A stretch of 12,818 nt of DNA, taken from the NCBI GenBank assembly GCA_011057845.1, contig DSDB01000305.1:1-12818 (forward strand). The letters are read 5' to 3'. The number at the start of each line of letters is the position of its first letter. The stretch's first letter is position 1. Position numbers and translations under genes: made by a program. Below are positions 1-6,934 of the stretch, piece by piece. The notes under the pieces are model-generated. The model saw only the letters and a list, made by a program, of their open reading frames with translations, was not told where the DNA came from and made no database searches. Source of the stretch: Phycisphaerales bacterium. Its GTDB lineage: Bacteria > Planctomycetota > Phycisphaerae > Sedimentisphaerales > Anaerobacaceae.

Positions 1-81
1 AGGCGGGTATACGACTTCGTTTCAGCAGCTGAAACTAAAACCGGAACGATTCACCGGAAAATAGATAGTGGCGTACTGTGA
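1..81 (+). CDS. possible C-terminal tail of an upstream gene (partial)
   Basis: Frame 1 is open from the window edge to a TGA at 79-81 and would encode 26 residues ending in KIDSGVL. Frame 2 is also open, to a TAG at 62-64, and ends in KPERFTGK. Either could be the end of a gene lying to the left, and nothing in so short a stretch decides between them. The methyltransferase gene that follows reads in the same direction, so a polysaccharide gene upstream would fit, but that is inference only. Confidence 0.25.
   Translation, partial: RRVYDFVSAAETKTGTIHRKIDSGVL
19..35. repeat. short inverted repeat GTTTCAGC-A-GCTGAAAC
   Basis: Two perfect 8-base arms are separated by one base. The loop is too tight for a normal RNA hairpin and no T-tract follows, so a terminator is unlikely. 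It could be a protein-binding dyad, or chance within the end of the upstream reading frame. There is a second, weak hairpin at 131-144 (GCCGT/ACGGC, followed by TTT). The rest of 82-236 shows no gene. Confidence 0.35.
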
Positions 82-236
82 TCGGCGTGCAGACACTACG
101 GTACATGAGCATGAGTAACTCTAGGACTCTGCCGTTATTACGGCTTTGCTGGCAGCGAGCAAGCAGGGATATGCCTTGCTGAAACAAGAAATCTACTTTT
201 CATCTACAAAATATGTCCCATTTATAGGAGCATCCG

Positions 237-914
237 ATGGCTGAACGGTCGAAATCACGAGCACATAGAAACCCCTTGAAAGTATTGTACTCGCGACTGA
301 TTGCGCGTGAATTCCTGAAATGCTATTACCATTCGCGCCCAAAGATATGGAACAACACCTACTGGATGGGCGTACCGGTGGGGAAGTGTCCTTTTGATCT
401 ATGGATATATCAGGAAATACTGTACGAGACGCAGCCGGACATCATCATTGAGAGTGGCACAGGTCTGGGAGGATCCACGTTGTACCTCGCTTCCTGTTGC
501 GACGTCATTGGCAAAGGGAGTATCATAACAATCGACATAGATAATCGCCTAAATTGTCCCAAGCACAAGCGGATACGCCAGATTGTGGGTTCCTCTGTAT
601 CGCCCCGGATACTTGATGAGGTCAAGAGAGACATAAGTAGTGACGATGCAGTCCTCGTGTCACTAGGCTCGGACCATTCGAAAGAGCATGTCTTAAGCGA
701 AATGCGAGCATACGGGGCAATGGTCACATCCGGCAGCTATATGATCGTAGAAGACGGTATTGCGGGCGGGCACCCGGTGAAGAAGAATCATTATCCAGGT
801 CCGATGGAAGCGATAGAGGAGTATCTAGCGGAGGACCCCACCTTCACAATTGACATGAAACGCGAGAAATTCATGATGACGTTCAACCCCAAAGGGTATC
901 TTCGCGAGGCTTGA
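237..914 (+). CDS. CmcI-like / rhamnosyl O-methyltransferase-family protein
   Basis: A 225-residue protein of the cephalosporin hydroxylase (CmcI)/rhamnosyl O-methyltransferase family: SAM-dependent, Mg-assisted enzymes with a Rossmann fold. Family signatures seen: YWMGVPVGKCPFDLWIYQE (residues 42-60), the SAM-binding motif IIESGTGLGGS (70-80), an acidic strand end ITIDID (97-102), SDHSKEHV (145-152) and VEDG (171-174). By spacing to the CmcI structure, D146, E172 and D173 would be the metal ligands, so the site looks intact. The usual LDSDH reads LGSDH here. The start is supported by AGGAG at 226-230, six bases before ATG. No signal peptide is seen, so it is cytoplasmic. GC is near 47% in a sampled stretch, lower than genes to the right. 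It lies 64 bp before a second methyltransferase on the same strand, so they are probably co-transcribed, and is likely to methylate a surface sugar. The acceptor is unknown. Confidence 0.85.
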   Translation: MAERSKSRAHRNPLKVLYSRLIAREFLKCYYHSRPKIWNNTYWMGVPVGKCPFDLWIYQEILYETQPDIIIESGTGLGGSTLYLASCCDVIGKGSIITIDIDNRLNCPKHKRIRQIVGSSVSPRILDEVKRDISSDDAVLVSLGSDHSKEHVLSEMRAYGAMVTSGSYMIVEDGIAGGHPVKKNHYPGPMEAIEEYLAEDPTFTIDMKREKFMMTFNPKGYLREA

Positions 915-978
915 CCCGCCCGGCTCAGAGGGTGTTCCTAAACAGGACATATCTTTGTTCGTATGTGGAGATTAGACG

Positions 979-1953
979 GTGCTTCGAAAACTCAAGAACA
1001 AGTTGGTGCGGTTTGCCGGTAAGACGATAGCCGCCTACCACGATCGGCCCCTGCCGCCCGCCACACAGCGTGAGCAGCAACTCGTCGAGCAATTGCGTGC
1101 AGACTATGCCGCTCTAGATCTATCCGACCCTGCTGATGTGCGCGAATCACATGCCGAATGGCTTGAGAACTGTCGCCGTGTCAAAGAACTCGCGTTTCGC
1201 GATGACCCGCGGAGCTTTCTTCGCTGGCATGTCATCTCTGGCGCCATGTTTCCTAAGAACGCCTCATACGTCGATGTGGAATACAAGCACCTGCGATCCC
1301 TGCCGGACTGGGCTGGCCGCTGGCTCCCCGCCGTCCGCGAGAATTATGTCGGCCATCCCCTGCCCTACCACCGCTGTCCCCAAAGCAGCCCCAATCTGAT
1401 TCATCATGCCTACCACGTCGCTCGATACGAGCAGGCAACCCGCTCATCCGTCTGCGACCTCGATTTCGTCGTCGAGTTCGGGGGCGGCTACGGCAGCCTA
1501 TGCCGGTTGTTTCAGAATCTCGGCTTCTCGGGAAGATACGTCATCTTCGATCTGCCTGTCTTCACTACACTACAACGTTTCTACCTGCAATCCATCGGCT
1601 TGGACGTCTGTTCCATCGAGTCCCTCACCGCGTCGGCCGATGGTATCGCATGTGTCAGCAACCTGAAGGAACTCGCAAGCATCTGTTCGACTCGTCCGTC
1701 GTCCGGCGGGTCTCTGTTCATCGCACTCTGGTCCCTCAGCGAATCCCCCCTCCACACCCGCGACGAGATACTGCCCCTGGTGGAACCATTCGGAGCATGG
1801 ATGATCGGCTACCAAAGCAGGTTCCATGAAGTCGACAACCTCGCCTTCTTCGAGGGCTTCAAAACCGCGAACCCACACATCCGCTGGATCGAGCAGCCCA
1901 TCGAGCAGATGCCCGGCAACCGCTACCTTTTCGGCCTTGCGGATCCGACCTGA
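979..1953 (+). CDS. putative sugar O-methyltransferase
   Basis: A 324-residue protein resembling the 'putative sugar O-methyltransferase' family found in capsule, O-antigen and exopolysaccharide loci. The SAM-binding glycine motif is VVEFGGGYGSL (residues 164-174), followed by YVIFDLPVFTTLQRFYL (187-203), the family's typical DLP...LQ..YL signature. The N-terminal 150 residues are helical, with a conserved-looking RWHVISGAMF segment. Translation appears to start at a GTG with GGAG at 967-970, eight bases upstream. It is in tandem with the CmcI-like gene and convergent with a sulfotransferase ending 33 bp beyond its stop. The three together suggest decoration of one glycan, but that is an inference from position. 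The exact sugar and hydroxyl cannot be read from sequence. Confidence 0.8.
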   Translation: MLRKLKNKLVRFAGKTIAAYHDRPLPPATQREQQLVEQLRADYAALDLSDPADVRESHAEWLENCRRVKELAFRDDPRSFLRWHVISGAMFPKNASYVDVEYKHLRSLPDWAGRWLPAVRENYVGHPLPYHRCPQSSPNLIHHAYHVARYEQATRSSVCDLDFVVEFGGGYGSLCRLFQNLGFSGRYVIFDLPVFTTLQRFYLQSIGLDVCSIESLTASADGIACVSNLKELASICSTRPSSGGSLFIALWSLSESPLHTRDEILPLVEPFGAWMIGYQSRFHEVDNLAFFEGFKTANPHIRWIEQPIEQMPGNRYLFGLADPT

Positions 1954-1986
1954 TGCGGAGTCTCCACCCCGTTCTTCCGGTCCGTT

Positions 1987-2652
1987 TCAGCATGGCGCGG
2001 ATTCTCCGGGTCTCCCTGCCGACCAGTCCGGCGTCCGCTCGTAGCCAAGGTCGATGATAACGCCGTCCAGACACGCCTTAACGCGGCGCTCGATGGCCGG
2101 CGTGAAGCACTCCTTCCAGGCCCCCGACACCCCGAAGTTGGAAATGTGGTGCCCATGGATCAGGGAATCGGCGCACCAGGTCTGGAAACCACTCAGCTTC
2201 TGCGAACGGGCGATGTTGCTCTCCAAAGAAGTGTCCGCAAGAATCTGCGCCCGCCTTTCCCTCGTGAGCGGGAGCAGGAAGTTGTCGGCGATCATATCGA
2301 TCAGGACGCCGCGGTTTTCCGAGAAGTAAGTCTCGTACCTCATAAAAAAGACCTTGGCCATCTCGGCGCTCCTGTAGAGCGCGGCGACGTAGTCGTTATG
2401 GAGAAAATCATCGAGGGCGCGCCCCAGTGCCGCTTCGGGCCCCTCCGACTGCCACATCTCGCGGTGCACCCGTCTTGCATTTGACACGATGATATCGCGC
2501 GGATCTCGGTAGCAGAATATCGTGAAGTCGCGCCGGCGGGCTCTCGGCAGACTGTGGCTCTTTACGGCCTCAAGTCCGAGGGCCTTTGCGATCTGATAGA
2601 CACAGGTCGATCCGGACGCATCCCAACCCGTAATGACAACGCGCGATCGCAC
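1987..2652 (-). CDS. sulfotransferase-family protein (PAPS-dependent)
   Basis: A 221-residue protein with the sulfotransferase fold signatures in the correct order: an N-terminal 5'-phosphosulfate loop variant GWDASGSTCVYQI (residues 9-21), the 3'-phosphate-binding motif YRDPRDIIVSN (48-58) and the C-terminal FGVSGAWKECFTP (173-185), equivalent to the GxxGxWK element that closes over PAPS. SLESNIARSQKLSGF before it is also typical of the family. The likely reaction is transfer of sulfate from PAPS to a hydroxyl, probably of a glycan given the adjacent sugar methyltransferases. It is compact compared with most cytosolic family members. The start is a GTG with GGAGA immediately upstream, so spacing is poor and the true start is uncertain, but the first motif begins at residue 9 and leaves little room for a later one. 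It lies 115 bp after thiC on the same strand and is probably unrelated in function. Confidence 0.8.
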   Translation of the reverse strand: MRSRVVITGWDASGSTCVYQIAKALGLEAVKSHSLPRARRRDFTIFCYRDPRDIIVSNARRVHREMWQSEGPEAALGRALDDFLHNDYVAALYRSAEMAKVFFMRYETYFSENRGVLIDMIADNFLLPLTRERRAQILADTSLESNIARSQKLSGFQTWCADSLIHGHHISNFGVSGAWKECFTPAIERRVKACLDGVIIDLGYERTPDWSAGRPGESAPC

Positions 2653-2767
2653 TCTCCGCCGGGCACAAGCCGCAACCCCGTGGACCGCCGGCTGATGCTC
2701 CTCAGCGTGCTCACCACAGATGACCCTAACCGCATGTCCGACTCCTTCTCATTCGCCGACGCCAAGT

Positions 2768-4090
2768 CTATCCGATGTCTCTCCGGTGCGCCGCCTGGCG
2801 GATTTCCTTATTGATCCTCATGCTGCACCAATTCCTGCCGCACATCGAGCAGTAATCGGCGCCGCTGAGATCATCATCGCCGCCCTCGCATGCCTGGCGG
2901 TGCATCCGCTCGGCCGTCTTGGGATCCAGCGCCTCTGCCAGATGCCGCTCCCAGTCGAGGTTCGCACGCGCGATGCTCAAACGTCGATCCCGATCCGCCG
3001 CCCCCGGCAGCCCTCGGGCAACATCTCCCGCATGTGCGGCGATCTTGGAAGCGACCACCCCAATCCGCACGTCGTCCGCATCCGGCAACCCCAGATGCTC
3101 CCGCGGCGTCACATAGCACAGGAACGACGCCCCATAGAACGCCGCCGCCGTCCCACCGATCGCCGACGTAATATGGTCGTACCCCGCTCCGATGTCCGTC
3201 ACCAGCGGCCCGAGCACATAGAACGGCGCCCCCTTGCAGACCTCGCGCTGAATCTCCATGTTGTACTGAATCTGGTCGAACGGCACGTGTCCCGGCCCTT
3301 CCACGATCACCTGGCAGCCGTTGTCCCAGGCCCGCTGCGCCAGTTCGCCCAGCGTCCGTAACTCCGCCAACTGGGCCTCATCCGTCGCGTCCGCAATCGC
3401 CCCCGGCCGCAGCCCATCGCCCAGCGAGAAGCACACATCGTACTGCCGCATAATCGCGCACAGATCGTCAAACAGCTCATAGAACGGGTTCTGCCGTCCG
3501 TGGTGCAGCATCCACTTGGCCAGCAGCGCCCCGCCGCGGCTGACGACCCCCGCCACCCGCCCTTCCAACAGAGGCAGGTGCTCCCGCAGCACCCCCGCGT
3601 GAATCGTGAAAAAATCCACCCCCTGCCGCGCCTGCTTGGCCACCGTCTCCAGAATCAACTCGTGCGTGATCTCTTCGACAGTCCGCCCCTCAATCACCTG
3701 ATACACCGGCACCGTCCCGAACGGAACCGGACACCTTGCCAACAGCTCCCGCCGCACATCATCCAGCCCCTCCCCCGTACTCAAATCCATCACGGCGTCC
3801 GCCCCGACCTCCAGGGCCGCGGTGAGCTTGTCAATCTCCGCGTCAAGCGTCGAACGCACGCTGCTGGTCCCGATATTGGCGTTGACCTTCGTCGTCAGGA
3901 CCCGCCCGATGCCCGCCGGACGCAGCCCACCCTGTAGATGCAGCCGGTTCGCGGGAATCGCCACCCGCCCGGCCGCCACCTCCTCCCGCAGCAAATCCGC
4001 ATCGACCCCCTCCACCTGGGCCACATAACGTGTTTCATCCGTAACGCGCCCGCTGCGAGCGGCCTGCAACTGTGTCATCATCAAATCCAT
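2768..4090 (-). CDS. thiC: phosphomethylpyrimidine synthase ThiC
   Basis: A radical-SAM enzyme that rearranges 5-aminoimidazole ribotide into hydroxymethylpyrimidine phosphate for thiamine synthesis. Seen: KVNANIGTSS near the N-terminus, AVMDLSTGEGLDDVRRE, PFGTVPVYQ, FFTIHAGV, GVVSRGGALLAKWMLHHG, EGPGHVPFDQI, FYVLGPLVTDIGAGYDHITSAIGG and LCYVTPREHLGLP, all ThiC landmarks. The C-terminal CSMCGRNWCSM (C414, C417, C422 from the chosen start) supplies the 4Fe-4S cysteines as CxxCxxxxC. At about 440 residues it is the short form without the long N-terminal domain of enterobacterial ThiC. The frame stays open to 4147, but those extra residues come from repeat DNA, so I chose ATG at 4090; ATGs at 4081 and 4078 are also possible. 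A less likely alternative is the paralogue that makes 5-hydroxybenzimidazole (BzaF). No TPP riboswitch is visible upstream. Confidence 0.93.
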   Translation of the reverse strand: MDLMMTQLQAARSGRVTDETRYVAQVEGVDADLLREEVAAGRVAIPANRLHLQGGLRPAGIGRVLTTKVNANIGTSSVRSTLDAEIDKLTAALEVGADAVMDLSTGEGLDDVRRELLARCPVPFGTVPVYQVIEGRTVEEITHELILETVAKQARQGVDFFTIHAGVLREHLPLLEGRVAGVVSRGGALLAKWMLHHGRQNPFYELFDDLCAIMRQYDVCFSLGDGLRPGAIADATDEAQLAELRTLGELAQRAWDNGCQVIVEGPGHVPFDQIQYNMEIQREVCKGAPFYVLGPLVTDIGAGYDHITSAIGGTAAAFYGASFLCYVTPREHLGLPDADDVRIGVVASKIAAHAGDVARGLPGAADRDRRLSIARANLDWERHLAEALDPKTAERMHRQACEGGDDDLSGADYCSMCGRNWCSMRINKEIRQAAHRRDIG

Positions 4091-4118
4091 ACCCCGCAAA
4101 TAACCGCAAACTCCTGCG

Positions 4119-4183
4119 TTGTCATGCTGAACCCCACGGCTTGTCATGCTTCGCCTTCGCTGCGCTGCGGCTCAGAATGACAG
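4119..4183. repeat. TGTCATGC-type intergenic repeat between the FG-GAP gene and thiC
   Basis: TGTCATGCTGA at 4122 and TGTCATGCTTCGCCTTCGC from 4142 are two copies of the same head. The second ends in CTCAGAATGACA at 4172-4183, so TGTCAT/ATGACA form inverted ends around a GC-rich core. The same head and GAGCGAAGCGAAG core occur at 5564-5592. It looks like a REP-like dispersed element. It occupies the leader position of thiC, where a riboswitch might be expected. Confidence 0.6.
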
Positions 4184-4204
4184 TTATCGTCTTGAGACGG
4201 TTGC

Positions 4205-5347
4205 TCAGTCCTGTATAAAAATGTGCACGCCCTTCTTGTTCGATACGACAATATCCAGCCTGCCGTCCCCATTCATATCCACCACTTCAAACTGCGTGCC
4301 GACCCCCGAATCATCGTCGAAGACATGCGGTATGAACTCCACCTTGCCCTTTTGGGGCCGCCGCAACTCGATCCAGTACATCATCGCCGGGTCCTTGCCG
4401 CCGGGGTCGTTGCCGTTGTGCGCGTAGTGCCGCTTGCCCGTTACCAGGTCCATGATCCCATCGCCGTTCATATCCACCAAACGAATCGCGTGAGGCTGGC
4501 TGTACTCCTTGAATATCTCGTGCTGCACCCACTCGGCGCCTGCCACCTGCTCAAACCACCATATCCCGTAATTGTGAGCACTGCTCGTAATAACGTCGTT
4601 ATCCCCATCCCCATCCACGTCATAAACCAGCATATCAGCACAGGCAGGTCCCAGTTTCGCGGGGTGGAACTGCCAATTCTCCTGCGTCCGATCCCGCGGC
4701 GCCTTCCACCAGCCCTCGGTGGTCAGCACATCGTTGCGTCCATCCCCATCGACATCCCCAACCCCCAGCCCGTGGCTGAACTGCTGCGTGCCCGGCGCAT
4801 CGGGCCCGGCCGCGATCTTGTGCATATTCCACGGCTTCGTCGGGTCCTCCGGGATGCTGAACCACGCCATAATCCCCGCCGGCCGCACCCCGAACACCAA
4901 TACCGGCCTTCCGTCGCCAAGCAGGTCCAGGAACACCGGCGTCTCATTGCACGCGCTATCGACGACCTTGTGCTCCTTCCAGTGCCCCGGCTGGTTCCGC
5001 GGGTTCTCATACCAAAGGCACGGCCCGCCCGGCATCCCGATCACGATCGAATCGACCCACCCATCGCCGTTGACATCCTGCGCGAAATTGGCGAAGCAAT
5101 TGCTGTAACCCGTGTTGCCGTCATACGTTCCGACCGGCCGCACCTCGTGCATCGTCCAGTCCGGCGCCGCGTACCAGACATCGCCCGCCAGCACATCCAG
5201 CTTGCCATCGCGGTTCACATCCCCCACCGCCACCCCCTCGGCCCGGAACACTCGATCCAGCACCACTTTCCTGAAACTAACCTCCCGCCCGGACGCCCCG
5301 CCAACACCGGCGAGCGCCAACAACACCACTGTTACAGTCCTGACCAT
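4205..5347 (-). CDS. secreted FG-GAP / VCBS repeat protein
   Basis: A 380-residue predicted beta-propeller protein with calcium-binding loops. The N-terminus (MVRTVTVVLLALAGVGGASG) is a clear signal peptide, so it is exported. Six DxDxDG-type loops are visible: DVNRDGKLD (43-51), DVNGDGWVD (91-99), DVDGDGRND (198-206), DVDGDGDND (243-251), DMNGDGIMD (292-300) and DMNGDGRLD (357-365), with a degenerate DLLGDG at 141. Such proteins are abundant in planctomycetes and are thought to bind ligands or other surface proteins. No enzyme domain is seen. The reading frame extends to 5656, but that part is repeat DNA lying upstream of the promoter at 5399-5427. ATG at 5347 has GGAG about ten bases upstream. 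It lies 114 bp before thiC on the same strand. Its ligand is unknown. Confidence 0.85.
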   Translation of the reverse strand: MVRTVTVVLLALAGVGGASGREVSFRKVVLDRVFRAEGVAVGDVNRDGKLDVLAGDVWYAAPDWTMHEVRPVGTYDGNTGYSNCFANFAQDVNGDGWVDSIVIGMPGGPCLWYENPRNQPGHWKEHKVVDSACNETPVFLDLLGDGRPVLVFGVRPAGIMAWFSIPEDPTKPWNMHKIAAGPDAPGTQQFSHGLGVGDVDGDGRNDVLTTEGWWKAPRDRTQENWQFHPAKLGPACADMLVYDVDGDGDNDVITSSAHNYGIWWFEQVAGAEWVQHEIFKEYSQPHAIRLVDMNGDGIMDLVTGKRHYAHNGNDPGGKDPAMMYWIELRRPQKGKVEFIPHVFDDDSGVGTQFEVVDMNGDGRLDIVVSNKKGVHIFIQD

Positions 5348-5398
5348 GTTTGCATATCTCCATGAAGAAAAATGGCATGACCCAAACAAGACCGCCGC

Positions 5399-5427
5399 AT
5401 TATACCACCCCCGGCCCCTTTTGAAAA
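5399..5427 (-). promoter_or_regulatory. sigma70-like promoter of the FG-GAP gene
   Basis: On the minus strand, TTTTCA (5427-5422) and a perfect TATAAT (5404-5399) are separated by 17 bases. Transcription would start near 5392 and give a leader of about 45 bases before ATG 5347. This supports the short form of the FG-GAP protein. Confidence 0.6.
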
Positions 5428-5441
5428 CCACCGCCTCACCG

Positions 5442-5517
5442 GTAGGGGCAACCCGTGGCTCGTGGCTTGTGGTTACCCACCCACTCGTAGGGGCAGCCCC
5501 CCGTGGCTGCCCACGGA
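5442..5517. repeat. two tandem GTAGGGGCA hairpin repeats
   Basis: Copies begin GTAGGGGCAACC at 5442 and GTAGGGGCAGCC at 5487. Each is followed by a complementary arm (GGTTACCC and GGCTGCCC), so both can fold into GC-rich hairpins. The second pairs GGGCAGCC with GGCTGCCC, eight bases without a mismatch. Such units are typical short non-autonomous intergenic elements. No T-tract follows either, so they are not obvious terminators. Confidence 0.6.
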
Positions 5518-5563
5518 ACGCGGCTACCGTCGCCTCATGGCCGCCCACCCCCCTCCCGCCGCT

Positions 5564-5600
5564 TGTCATGCTGAGCGAAGCGAAGCATCTGGGCCCCGGC
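5564..5600. repeat. TGTCATGCTGAGCGAAG dispersed repeat
   Basis: TGTCATGCTGAGCGAAGCG, then AAGCATCTGGG, with an internal dyad (ATGCT...AGCAT). It shares its head with two partial copies at 4122 and 4142. Repeats with this wording are common between genes of many environmental bacteria and are probably REP-like. Confidence 0.6.
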
Positions 5601-5781
5601 GTAGAAACCCGTATCACACATGCCACAGACCGAAGACAGTCCGGCCCTTTTTTCAACCTCGGCCGCGAATCCCCGAACTCGTCGAGACCTTCGCCCGCAA
5701 CATTGACCCCTATCGTTCCGCCGAATAAAACGAGGCCCAGGTCTGCCGCGAATGCATCGACCCGTTCTCCATCGAACTCCC

Positions 5782-5810
5782 TTTACAATCGCCAACGGCC
5801 TTCTTATCAT
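5782..5810 (+). promoter_or_regulatory. sigma70-like promoter of the restriction-modification operon
   Basis: TTTACA (5782-5787) and TATCAT (5805-5810) are separated by 17 bases, each one base from consensus. Transcription would begin near 5817, giving a leader of about 35 bases. No obvious controller-protein box and no small controller gene is seen, so expression may be unregulated or set by the methyltransferase itself. Confidence 0.6.
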
Positions 5811-5850
5811 CTATTCGGCTTGAAGAAACAAGTGCATCGGAGGGCCCGTA

Positions 5851-6915
5851 ATGGCCTTTACTCGTACGTGTGAAGCAGATATGGATCTACAGGACTATCT
5901 GCGTGGTAAGTCCCGCAGCCCCTTGTTCATCTGTGGCGACTCTCTGGAGGTACTGCGCAGTTTCCCGTCCAATTCCGTTGACTGCTGCATGACAAGCCCG
6001 CCGTATTGGGGGCACCGCCAATATGCCGCGGCGGGAATCGGCTTGGAACGCACGCACACGGAATATGTCAGCCGCATGGCGGCCGTGTGCGAAGAAGTCA
6101 AACGAGTTTTGAAGAACACCGGCTCCTTATGGCTCAATATCGGCGACACTTACGAGGGCAAGCGGCTACTTGGAATCCCTTGGAGAGTCGCCTTAAGATT
6201 GACCGACCAGCAGGGTTGGCTCATTCGCAATGATGTGATCTGGAATAAGATCAAAGGTGCTCCTGATAACGCCGGCGACAAATTGCGGAATGTCCACGAA
6301 CATGTCTTCCACTTTGTGAGACAGAGGTCCTACTTCTACGACGCGGACGCCATCCGATCCACTCCTCGCCAAAGCAAAGTGCTGAACGGCGCCGTCGTCT
6401 CGGCCACCGGCGTCAGCGGCGTGCGATACAGACGACAGATCGAACTGTCGACCGAATTGTCTCCGCAAGAAAAACAGAACGCTTTTGCGGCGCTGGATGC
6501 CATTCTTCAAGAGATTGTGGAGAACAGGCTTGCGGACTTCCGCATGATTATCCGCGGCCGGCAACGCGCCACGCATTCTGACTCCGAACGTGTTTCAGGA
6601 AGGGCCAGGGAATTACGCGAAAAGGGTTTTTATTTTCTCCGGTATCATCCAAACGGCAGCAAACCCTCCGATGTCTGGGATATCCTGCCCGAAGACACGC
6701 AGAATCGCCGGTCCCACTTTGCCCCTTATCCCGCCGATTTGTGCAAAATCCCCATAGCCGCCACCTGTCCGCAAGACGGTGTCGTTCTTGACCCGTTCTG
6801 CGGGACCGGCACGACAAACCTGGTGGCGTTTGAGCACGGCAGAAAATCCATCGGGATCGATGTGGCGGAAGAATACATCGGCATAGCCAAAGAGCGTTGC
6901 CATTTGCTGCTGTGA
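5851..6915 (+). CDS. DNA methyltransferase, beta class, probable N4-cytosine type (modification subunit)
   Basis: A 354-residue SAM-dependent DNA methyltransferase. The catalytic motif IV is TSPPYW (residues 48-53), in the form usual for N4-cytosine enzymes. Motif I is DPFCGTGTT (314-322), near the C-terminus, and this IV-before-I order defines the beta class. Also seen: GDSLEVL (29-35), GSLWLNIGDTY and, after motif I, SIGIDVAEEYIGIA. The region of about residues 165-280, with no methyltransferase motif, is the probable target-recognition domain. GGAGGG, about six bases before ATG 5851, sets the start. An ATG at 5881 is possible but has a weaker site. The endonuclease gene starts 19 bp after its stop. 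It should protect host DNA at the site cut by that enzyme. GC is about 55% in a sampled stretch, below the housekeeping genes on both sides, consistent with horizontal acquisition. Confidence 0.92.
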   Translation: MAFTRTCEADMDLQDYLRGKSRSPLFICGDSLEVLRSFPSNSVDCCMTSPPYWGHRQYAAAGIGLERTHTEYVSRMAAVCEEVKRVLKNTGSLWLNIGDTYEGKRLLGIPWRVALRLTDQQGWLIRNDVIWNKIKGAPDNAGDKLRNVHEHVFHFVRQRSYFYDADAIRSTPRQSKVLNGAVVSATGVSGVRYRRQIELSTELSPQEKQNAFAALDAILQEIVENRLADFRMIIRGRQRATHSDSERVSGRARELREKGFYFLRYHPNGSKPSDVWDILPEDTQNRRSHFAPYPADLCKIPIAATCPQDGVVLDPFCGTGTTNLVAFEHGRKSIGIDVAEEYIGIAKERCHLLL

Positions 6916-6934
6916 CGCGGAAAGACGAGGTGGT

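Larger units (their letters stand above)
5428..5781. other. gene-poor intergenic stretch with dispersed repeats
   Basis: About 350 bases with no convincing gene on either strand. The open frames here are built from repeat sequence and lack family resemblance or ribosome binding sites. The stretch holds two hairpin-forming GTAGGGGCA units and one TGTCATGCTGAGCG unit, listed separately, and ends at the promoter of the restriction-modification operon. A phrase ELVETFARNIDPYRSAE can be read at 5676-5726 on the plus strand, but nothing around it supports a gene. Confidence 0.6.

Noticed and set aside
131..144. Hairpin GCCGT-TATT-ACGGC with a TTT tail as a terminator
   Set aside because: The stem is only five bases and the T-tract three, too weak to claim.
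2720..3361. A 213-codon plus-strand frame opposite thiC
   Set aside because: The product is rich in R, P and H with no domain, and lies antisense to strongly conserved ThiC motifs.
4091..4147. N-terminal extension of ThiC
   Set aside because: The extra residues come from repeat sequence and no ribosome site precedes ATG 4147.
4223..5365. A 380-codon open frame on the plus strand opposite the FG-GAP gene
   Set aside because: It is antisense to a gene with signal peptide, calcium loops, promoter and ribosome site. Its low-complexity R/P/H-rich product is what high-GC antisense reading gives.
5348..5656. N-terminal extension of the FG-GAP frame
   Set aside because: It runs through dispersed repeats and the TATAAT promoter, and a signal peptide with a ribosome site begins at 5347.
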